Shown: piece by piece, positions 56,691 through 64,000 of the stretch
Layout of the letters: the number at the start of each line of letters is the position of its first letter
Numbering within the stretch: position 1 is the first letter of the stretch
NCBI RefSeq assembly: GCF_010389155.1
Contig: NC_057768.1
Coordinates: forward strand, 22,453,966 to 22,517,965
DNA from: Erigeron canadensis
Lineage: Eukaryota; Streptophyta; Magnoliopsida; Asterales; Asteraceae
Length of the DNA: 64,000 nt
Direction: 5' to 3'
Notes under the pieces: generated by a model
Database searches by the model: none
Told to the model about the DNA's origin: nothing
What the model saw: the letters and a program-made list of their open reading frames with translations, nothing else
Position numbers and translations under genes: made by a program

Positions 56691-56749
56691 TTATCTTGTC
56701 TATGATCAGCTCCTTGATTCTTATTATTATTGCCTCCATTTCTAGTATA

Positions 56750-56790
56750 ACTAGATTAATACCCGGTCGGTGATCGGATACCAAGTAAAC
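56750..56790 (-). mobile_element. Helitron-type 3' terminus on the minus strand
   Basis: The minus strand reads CCGATCACCGACCGGGTATT and then AATCTAGT, ending at 56750. It sits exactly where the left arm of the large palindrome is interrupted. Confidence 0.55.
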
Positions 56791-57672
56791 TTAAAAATTT
56801 TTATTCAAAAATCAAGTTTATTATGAAATCCAGCATAATGTGAAAATAAAGTTTTAAATCTTGTACACTTTTCAATATAACATAAGTCGGTTTGATATAT
56901 ATTAAGATTGTCAATACTCAACCTTACCCGAAATTTGACTTCAATCCGACCTGGAAAACAGACTTAAGGTAGTGGAATCTCAACCCGGTAACCCGCCAAC
57001 TTGATTTTTTTGGGTCGGGGCTGGGTTGATCTTTTGGGTTAATAACTCGACCCATGAACTCAATGGTTTTTAAATTAATGTTTTTTATTAGGTTGGCCCA
57101 ACTCATTTGATCTGAAAACTCATAACCCATTTGATTTAAAATCAACTCATCAACCCATATATCCCACCAACCCCAACCTACCAACCTATGTGATCTAAAA
57201 TCTACTCACCAACCAATTATTTTTCTAACTTGATTTTTTGGGGATTTGTGGTTGGGTTCGGGTAGACGGGCTGGTAGGTTTTGTTTGAGATTTCCAAGTC
57301 GATTTTGATATCAAGTAGCGTTCGGATTGGGTATTTTAACCCATCAACCCGAACCTGTAAGTCTAAACCCGTTTTAATTATATTATAATTATACTTTTAG
57401 GGTTCTATATAAAGTTATCTACCCGTGCAATGGAAATTTTAAAGTCGATGATTGATGAAGTGGATTGTCGCCACCCGTTTTCACAAATATACCTAGATAA
57501 GCCTAGGAATAATAACTTCAACATCTATAATGCATTAAACTTTTAGTAAGTGTGTTACAGTTAAATAGTTTCAATCCAACAACCCCGTGTCAAACTGATT
57601 GACAGTCATATTATAAAGTATATGGTTTGATCTTAGCTTTTAAATCTCCAGTATAAGCATTTTACTATATTA

Positions 57673-57681
57673 CCCCCCCCC

Positions 57682-57712
<31 letters not shown>

Positions 57713-57713
57713 C
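57673..57713 (+). repeat. Poly-C and (CT)n microsatellite
   Basis: Eleven C are followed by TTTT and about 13 CT units. Confidence 0.95.
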
Positions 57714-58098
57714 TTTTTTGAGTTTTTATATTCATGTTATTTATACAATTTAATTTTTACATGATTATTTTCATTTTTAAATATTTGACCCATAAATATC
57801 TATCAAAGTCCAAAAATAACAATAAAGTCGGTCACAATAACTTGTTTAGTGCCATTGATAGTTTTAATATAAACTTGACTTGATATGAAGAAATTTAATT
57901 TTCTTAATTTGTATAGAAAAGTTTAAAATGTAAACTCAGATAATGATTTTTTCTTGTGACTATCAATCTGATCTATTTAATTAGTCAACGTCAACCCTCT
58001 TCACCCAAAACAACTCATTTGACATATTTGAACAAAATCAACCCACTTAGAAGCATTAAAATTAAATTAAATTGACTCAAAACCAACCTATCCATACT

Positions 58099-58345
58099 TC
58101 TATATTTATACTATATTATAAAAAGAATAGTATCATGTTGAAGGTTACATGAGGAAAAATGTCTAATATACTCTTAATGATTCAGTCACTTATCTTTTAA
58201 AATATTTTTATTAACCATGTACATCAATTACTTTTACATCAATTATTTACACCACTCGACGCCGCCTCTACCACTGACCATCGTCCCACACCACCACACC
58301 GTCGCCGCCACGAACACCGCCGCACTGTGCGGGTATCGTGTTAGT
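58099..58345 (+). mobile_element. Non-autonomous Helitron, family B, copy 3
   Basis: It begins TCTATATTTATACTATATTA and ends with the hairpin GCCGCACTGTGCGGGTATC and TTAGT, a decayed CTAGT. The TTTACACCACTCGACGCCGC block and GCCGCCACGA repeats match the copies at 23455-23653 and 38177-38470. This copy has both ends. Confidence 0.65.
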
Positions 58346-58867
58346 TTAAGTAAAACAAAATTTAATATATTTATTGTGCATAAACAATTTATAGTTTTGT
58401 TAATGTTTGGTGTAAAATGATAATGACATTAACTAACTTGATCATTTATTTAAAGAAAGGCTAATATGACACGGTATTTTATTAGAAAGTTAATTAAGTA
58501 TATGAACTTGAGAAACAACAACCCAGTGTTTAAACATTACACTGTCTTGTAACTTTTTTAAATAGTAATTAAAGCTTGAATATATAAACTCCTCGCATGT
58601 TAGTTTAACACATGTACAGAATTTGTTTTTAATGTCAGTATATTTAAACATCAGACAACTTGGAACTATGTTAATTTTAGTAAGTTTGACTTTTGATTTA
58701 AAAGGTTAGGATTTTTTTGTTCAATCAATTTCAACGGTTTAGATTTAAAGTTCAAAATAATTATTTTTCTCAGCTCTGGGAGCCATAAATATATATAATT
58801 GGGTTTCCCAATTTATCTTGTCTATGAGCTCCTTAATTCTTATTATTATTACCTCCATTTCTAGTAT

Positions 58868-60075
58868 AATTGGGTTTCCCAATTTATTAGGTAATTTTTG
58901 GTTTTATTGTTGATTAGACATTTAGGGTAAACAAAATGGAATCAATTGATAAAGAAATTAACTAATGGGATTGGTTGGAATCAAAAGGTGAACACAATGA
59001 TGGGATCAAAAATCGAATTTTGTGATTATTGGTAAAGTAATTGAAGATAATATGTATTCCGAGTTTGTTTTTTTTATTAATAAAAATTGTTAATCTTGCT
59101 AGCTTATATAGTTTGACTAGAATGCGTGGAACGGAATTCATTTATCTCATTAGCATTGTTAGCATTGTGATATTGTTTCTTTTGGTTACGATAATTTTCA
59201 GGCTGAGGAAGCATTGAAAAATCGTACAAGTGACAGTCAATTATCCTAGATATACTGCTAACTCAAAAGTATGTGGGTTAACTAATATACCAACAAATCA
59301 ATTGCGGTGAGTTATTATAATCATTGTTAGTTAATCTTTATATTCAGACAAAAGTTTGATGGACCATAGAACCAATTCCTCTATTCAAAACTGTAAATAA
59401 AAAGAGAACTGGAAACCAAAAAGGTACATTTTCAAATGCTTTAGAGATGCTTGCAATTGTATTAATATAGTTTAGAACTTTAGATCTATTGTTCTTGTAA
59501 TTGATTTCTTTTACCTTTTTGTATGTTTTCTGTCTTTCTTATTTTTTATTTATTGTCAAAATTCTGCTAGTTTTGATTTCAGATCAAATGGCGAGGAGAG
59601 TATGACCGTTTACGAGTACTTCAAAAGGAAGAATAAACCTCTCAAATTTTCATTTTTACCTACAGATGATGCAGTCCAATACGAGAGATGGAATAAACGA
59701 CAAGCAAAAAACGAAGATAAACCCACCTACCTCCGTTGGAAGTATGTTTGATTTCAACTGCAATTAATTCATTACAAACATAAACGCACATAAAAGTATA
59801 AACGAAGGAAATACTGTCCTAATTTTTAACTGTTTTACTTTTATCAATAAAGTAAACTATTGAATGTCATTGCCAAATAAATCTGTTACAATTGGCTAGG
59901 CATTTTATTATTTCAATAGCTTTTATAAGTATTTTATTATTTCAATAGATTTACATCTGTGCTTTTCTAACGAAATATTCATACTATAATGTCTGAAGAT
60001 TTGCAAGCTAAAGTTGGTGAATAATGCCAATATTGCAAAGGAACTAAGCACTCCCGACAATATACTGGATTTGAT
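58868..60075 (+). pseudogene. Argonaute PAZ-region gene fragment, left arm of palindrome
   Basis: This is the sense strand of the fragment. Exon 1 starts after TTTTCAG near 59202 and reads AEEALKNRT. It then has a one-base insertion relative to the other arm, but LTNIPTNQL is recognisable before a GTGAGT donor near 59308. Exon 2 begins near 59582 and reads SNGEESMTVYEYFKRKN, PLKFSFLPT, and a decayed YLPLE-like block near 59735. Intron and flanks also match the right arm in reverse complement. In Argonaute proteins these blocks (GLT..PT..L, SVxEYF, LKFPxLP, YLPLE) belong to the linker and PAZ domain, which holds the 3' end of the small RNA. Frameshifts and the missing remainder make it a pseudogene. 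Confidence 0.75.
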
Positions 60076-60120
60076 TATAAAGGTATATGATTATGTCACA
60101 CTTTAGCATTTTTACAAATA

Positions 60121-61356
60121 ACCAAATCCAGTATTTTTTCTGGAGTGCTTAGTTCCTTTGCAATATCGACATTATTCACTAGCTTTAACTTGCAAATCTT
60201 CGGGCATTATAGTATCAGTATTTCGTTAGAGAAGCACATATGTAAATCTATTGAAATAATAAAATGCTTATATAATCTATTGAAATAACAAAATGCTTAT
60301 ATAATCTATTGAAATAATAAAATTCTTAGGCAATTGTAATAGTTTTATTTGGCATTGACATTCAATTGTTTATTTCATTGATAAAAGTAAAATAGTTAAA
60401 AATCAGGATAGTATTTCCTTCATTTATAGTTTTATGTGCGTTTATGTTGATAATGATTTAACTGAAGTTGAAATCAAACATGCTTCCAACGGGAGGTAGG
60501 TGCGTTTATCTTGGCTCTTTGCTTGTCGTTTATTCCGCCTCCCGTCTTGGACTGCATCAATTGCAGGTAAAAATGGAAATTTGAGAGGTCTATTCTTCCT
60601 TTTGAAGTACTCATAAACCGTCATACTCTGCTCCTTGCCATTTGAACTAAAATCAAACCTAGCAGAATTTGACAATAAATAAAAATAAGAAAGACAAAAA
60701 ACATATAAAAAGGTGAAGAAATCAATTACATGAATAGTAGATCTAAAGTTCTAAACTATATTAATACAATTACAAACATCTCTAAACCATTTGATAATGT
60801 AACTTTTTACTTTTCAGATATTTTTTATTTTCAGTATTTGAGTAGAGGAATTGGCTCTATGGCCCATCAAACCCTTATTCTGAATATAAAGATTAACTAC
60901 AATGATTATAATGACTTACCACAACTCATTTGTTGGTATATTAGTTAACCCAGGTACTTTCCACTTAGCAGTATATCTAGGATAATCGACTATCATTGTA
61001 CGATTTTTCAATGCTTCCTCAGCCTGAAAGTTGTCGTAACCAAAGAGAAACAATATCACAATGCTAGCGATGCTAATGAGATAAATGAATTTCGTCCCAC
61101 ACATTGTAGTCAAACTATATAAGGTAGCAAGATTAACATTTTTATCAATAAAACAAACAAACAAACCCGGGATACATATTCTTTTCAATTACTTTACCAA
61201 TAATTACAAAATTCGATTCCTGATCCTATCATTGTGTTCACCTTTTGATTCCAACCAATCCCCTTAATTAATTTCTTTACTAATTGATTCCATTTTGTTT
61301 ACCCAAAATGTCTAATAAAAAATCAAACCAAAGATTGCCTAATAAATTGGGAAACC
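60121..61356 (-). pseudogene. Argonaute PAZ-region gene fragment, right arm of palindrome
   Basis: This is the better-preserved copy. On the minus strand, exon 1 (acceptor TCAG near 61024, ending near 60939 at a GTAAGT donor) reads AEEALKNRTMIVDYPRYTAK, then WKVPGLTNIPTNEL. Exon 2 (from an AG near 60650) reads SNGKEQSMTVYEYFKRKN, RPLKFPFLPAIDAVQDG, a basic insertion NKRQAKSQDKR and TYLPLEACLI. After that, similarity to Argonaute stops and the frame ends at 60442. The blocks match plant Argonaute linker/PAZ order and spacing. No MID or PIWI region is present. A further exon-like stretch (KELSTP, ILDLVI) near the centre is not recognised. Confidence 0.8.
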
Positions 61357-61640
61357 CTATGATACTAGAAATGGAGGCAATAATAATAAGAGCTCATAGA
61401 CAGGATAAAAAATATAATTCTGGATTGGAAGAACAAGCGCCTATCATATGCTAGCAGGTTACAATTAATAACTTCTGTTCTTTCAATTATGCACATTGTT
61501 TGGGCCTTTATAGTTCTAATACCCAAAACTGTTTTGAAATAGATTGAAAGGATTCTTAGGGGTTCTTATGGTGTGAGGGAGTTTTGAACAGAGATAAGTC
61601 TAAGGTTGCATGGAAAGAGATTTGTAAACCTAACTAAACA
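61357..61640 (+). pseudogene. LINE reverse transcriptase fragment, right outer arm
   Basis: From about 61433 the plus strand reads LDWKNKRLSYASRLQLITSV, then LSIMHIVWAFIVLIPKTVLK, a stop, IERILRG, and ELNRDKSKVAWKEICKPN. This is the C-terminal part of the reverse transcriptase region of plant L1-type LINEs. Only about 65 codons survive. It joins the Argonaute fragment arm at CTAGAAATGG near 61370. Confidence 0.8.
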
Positions 61641-61666
61641 ATTTATCAGAAGGGTGTACTACTAAC

Positions 61667-61849
61667 CTTTGAAGAAATTGATGATGATCTAGAATTGAAG
61701 CTGATTTTGAGAACTTCCCCATTATTATTATTAAAAACAATATTTGATGGTGAAGAATTTGAGAATTTATTATTTAGATAAGTATTATACTGAGAACCTA
61801 AACAACAATGTTGTGTTCAGGAAGAAGAAGAAGCAACACTAGTTGTCAT
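61667..61849 (-). pseudogene. Pseudo-exon encoding a transit-peptide-like N-terminus
   Basis: On the minus strand an ATG opens MTTSVASSSS, then a TGA, then in the same frame TQHCCLGSQYNTYLNNKFSN, SSPSNIVFNNNNGEVL, KISFNSRSSSISSK, ending at CAAAG followed by a GTTAGT donor-like site. The Ser/Asn-rich, acid-poor composition is that of a plastid transit peptide. With a single base change the first exon would be open for 61 codons. No following exon was found, since the LINE fragment comes next. The protein is not identified. Confidence 0.35.
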
Positions 61850-61900
61850 TTCATCTATTTATTTATTTTTTTCACTAACAAACTAGATTTTATATCAAAA

Positions 61901-61933
<33 letters not shown>

Positions 61934-61935
<2 letters not shown>

Positions 61936-62123
61936 GGAAGTGAGTATGGGGTTGTTCCCCATCTAAGCTTAGATGGGGAACCCTTCACATACAAATATTT
62001 TATTATTTGTTTGAATTTAAAACAAATACATGGCCCCCCATGATTTTCATGATTATAAAAACCATATGTGAGGGGTTCTCCATCTAAGCTTAGATGGGGA
62101 ACAATCCCATACTCACTTTTCCC
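61934..62123. mobile_element. Palindromic MITE, copy type 1
   Basis: Inverted arms of about 58 bases (GGGGAAGTGAGTATGGGGTT ... CCATCTAAGCTTAGATGG) lie within TA repeats (TATATA on both sides). Each arm has its own inner palindrome CCATCTAAGCTTAGATGG, so the element is a double hairpin. No coding capacity. Confidence 0.8.
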
Positions 62124-62151
62124 TATATATATAATATATATATATATATAT

Positions 62152-62282
62152 GGGAAGTGATATTCGTACCACCCAACTTGATTAATTTACCACATAATAC
62201 AAATATTACAGCATACTGTACAAACAGTTAATGCATGATTGTGGTAAATTAATCAAGTTGCGTGGTACTAATATCACTTCCC
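62152..62282. mobile_element. Palindromic MITE, copy type 2
   Basis: Arms of about 43 bases start GGGAAGTGATATTCGTACCA and pair with the right end, TGGTACTAATATCACTTCCC. It also lies in TA repeats. The terminal GGGAAGTGA is shared with the neighbouring element, but the interiors differ. Confidence 0.8.
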
Positions 62283-62597
62283 TATATATATATATATATA
62301 ATAGATATAGTGAACAAGAAAGAAAGAAAATAAAAGGATAGAATTGAAGAGAAATGAATTGATTTGGTGTTTGTTGTTGGAACCTGAAACAGTTGGTATT
62401 GTTAAAACAGATGGAGATAACAATAGAGAAATAAACACGGAGAGAGAGAATTGGTGGGTTTTTTGTTATGCTGATTTTCAAAGAAAACCGGCCCTTGTCT
62501 TGGGTTCTAAAACATTACCATGGATCCAAATGTTTATACTCCCTTCTTGTTCTTTGTTTGTGTTATATAATACCCGATAAAAGTTATATTGATGTAA

Positions 62598-62733
62598 ACG
62601 TATGTAAAACTCAATTAACTTATATAATTTTCATCAAAGATTATATAACACAAACAAAGATATTCAAGGTCAAAGTTGCAAAAATTTGACTTTGAAAATT
62701 TAAAAGTGGACACATTTAGCGAGACGGAGGGAG
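62598..62733. mobile_element. Truncated Stowaway-like MITE
   Basis: The right half, ending TTTGAAAATTTAAAAGTGGA and then GAGACGGAGGGAGG, matches the Stowaway terminus at 36412-36658. Confidence 0.6.
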
Positions 62734-63200
62734 GAATAAAAATGAACTTAGGTTTTAGACATTATAGGTTAATAACTTGATAAATTTTTCTAATCATGTG
62801 TAATATGGTATATGCCATGTGACATTTTTATTAAGTTCTTAACACACAATATCTAACTTTTATTTATTTTTATTTTTTGAAACAACACACCATATCCAAT
62901 CTAATAGTTAGTTTTCACTGTAGACATTTGGTCATACACATTTCGATGCACTTAACCATAAATATTATTACTTTGTAAAAAACCTATAATTTACTTTTTA
63001 ATAAAATAATTTACGACATGAAATTATTAACGTATAAAATAATTATACTATCACTATTTACATCAATTGATTTACAACATGCTTCTAGTATATGTATGGT
63101 AATACAAATGAGTTGGTGTTTATTGGTAAATTTTCAGTTTTATTGCCTTTTTTGTTCTACCTTGTGTGTTACTTCTAAGATTTGTAAGACTGCAATAGAT
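62734..63200. other. AT-rich stretch, no gene recognised
   Basis: The frame at 63018-63203 is hydrophobic and compositional, with no recognisable domain or splice context. Confidence 0.4.
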
Positions 63201-63207
63201 TGAGATT

Positions 63208-64000
63208 ATGGCTGGCAATCTCAACCCGCAAAGGCAAAAGCGGGTCTTGTTGGGTAAATTTTTAAGGCTCATGAGCGTAGCGGGTGTTCTTAAAATCAAG
63301 GAAACGGGTTCAATTGGGCAGCTTCAACATCTCCAGTGAAGTAATTGTGGGTCGAGTGGGTTCAATTGCGGGTTTTATATGGGTAATGTTAAAAAAAATC
63401 CAGAAACAGAAACTTTTATTTCGTACCGATTATGGGTTGAGCCATTACTGTTACCTCTGACTCCCACTGCCGCTTGCCATTTCCAGTCACCCCCGCCGCC
63501 TCTGGTCACCGCCGTCACCTCCGGTTTCCATCGTCACACGTAACCCAAACCTTATTTTACACATATAAACCTATATCTAAATTCTAAATATATGATTGAA
63601 ACGAAAAATAACAGATCTATATATATATATAAATATGTGATTGAAGAAAAGTTTTTTAAAAAAAAGTGAGAGAGATGAAGTTGAAGATAGGGTGCAGTGT
63701 TGGCAAATCAAATAAAGAATGAAAGATGAAATCATTGGGATAGGTGTATTACTTACTCAGTACACATACGACATTAATATATTAATACAATTTTTTTTTA
63801 ATGATTATTTACCTGTTTATGTTAACTCTTTATTTCAAAATGAGAAATAGTTTATAATAAAAAAAAAGTATTTTTATTTATATATCAAATGTCAAATATT
63901 ACTTACAGTAAAAAGATATTTTAATTAAATAATTAAAATAAATAAATAAAGTTTAACTAATGAAAATTGTGGGTTGACCCGCACCTGACCTGCTTTGTCC
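63208..64000. mobile_element. Probable non-autonomous hAT-type repeat running off the edge
   Basis: It begins ATGGCTGGCAATCTCAACCCG and contains many AAGCGGGT/GGGTTCAATTG words. The last 40 bases (GTGGGTTGACCCGCACCTGA) return to the same word type, suggesting the other end is close beyond the window. Confidence 0.35.

Larger units (their letters stand above)
56751..58805. other. Insertion interrupting the left arm of the large palindrome
   Basis: This block has no counterpart in the right arm. It contains GGGTTGGG/AACCCG-rich MITE-like sequence (56900-57370), a C-tract plus (CT)n microsatellite (57673-57713), and the family B Helitron at 58099-58345. A sequence of about 60 bases ending TCTAGTATA is present on both sides (56690-56749 and 58806-58867). 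The event therefore involved a local duplication as well as transposon insertion. Confidence 0.55.
58868..61356. repeat. Large palindrome with about 1.2-kb arms and a 45-base loop
   Basis: The left arm 58868-60075 and right arm 60121-61356 are reverse complements over their full length at high but not perfect identity. The loop is about 60076-60120. Near the centre AAGGAACTAAGCACTCC pairs with GGAGTGCTTAGTTCCTT. Outside the inner arms the symmetry continues in the LINE fragment arms (56468-56749 and 61357-61633), interrupted on the left by a 2.1-kb insertion. Confidence 0.9.

Noticed and set aside
56924..57184. 86-aa Trp/Gly-rich minus-strand ORF
   Set aside because: Comes from the GGGTTGGG-rich MITE-like sequence inside the insertion in the palindrome.
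1..64000. CRISPR arrays, bacterial operons or phage genes
   Set aside because: No regularly spaced repeats with unique spacers; introns and plant transposons throughout.

Overview
This window looks like an intron-rich, AT-rich nuclear segment of a flowering plant, probably a eudicot. The evidence is plant-type GT/AG exons of a full-size ABCG (PDR) transporter, a plant natriuretic peptide/EG45-type gene, and abundant plant repeats: Ty1/copia and long-LTR retrotransposons, LINE, Helitrons, hAT, Stowaway and other MITEs, and tRNA-derived SINEs. I did not assign a species or family. No rRNA, intact tRNA or CRISPR array was seen.

Only two loci look like intact host protein genes. The first is a complete 23-exon PDR-type ABCG transporter on + (27732-36105). 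I joined its exons by hand into one open frame of 1443 residues, with both ATP-binding domains and both membrane domains. The second is a two-exon secreted EG45/natriuretic-peptide-like gene on - (39166-39939). About 18 kb before the ABCG gene, in the same orientation, a second copy (7888-10338) carries only the last six coding exons. Their frames and splice sites are all preserved, so it is a recent 5'-truncated duplicate.

Layout: 1-290, copia RT fragment and primer-binding-like site. 290-4242, unclassified element with roughly 1-kb inverted arms, split by a hAT-like insertion. 5176-6200, decayed minus-strand copia gag, PBS and LTR. 7340-10430, SINE-like sequence and the ABCG tail copy. 11-26 kb, AT-rich repeat field with MITEs, Helitrons, a SINE with a 17-bp target duplication, and a copia integrase split by a 1.9-kb solo LTR. 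27.7-36.1 kb, ABCG gene. 36.4-39 kb, MITE, microsatellite and Helitron. 39.2-39.9 kb, EG45 gene. 41.3-42.5 kb, truncated hAT transposase. 43.1-45.9 kb, copia element with short LTRs whose pol has been replaced. 47.9-48.9 kb, two orphan exons ending at a Helitron 3' end. 50.2-50.8 kb, hAT MITE. 51-52.3 kb, retroelement-leader-like sequence. 52.8-55.7 kb, 2.9-kb solo LTR with perfect target duplication. 56.5-61.6 kb, a large palindrome. 61.7-64 kb, a transit-peptide-like pseudo-exon, two short palindromic MITEs and a repeat running off the edge.

The most unusual object is the palindrome centred near 60.1 kb. Its inner arms (about 1.2 kb each, loop about 45 nt) carry two exons of an Argonaute PAZ-region gene fragment, and its outer arms carry a LINE reverse-transcriptase fragment. 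If transcribed, it would give a long hairpin RNA matching an Argonaute gene. That is a hypothesis to test, not a demonstrated function.
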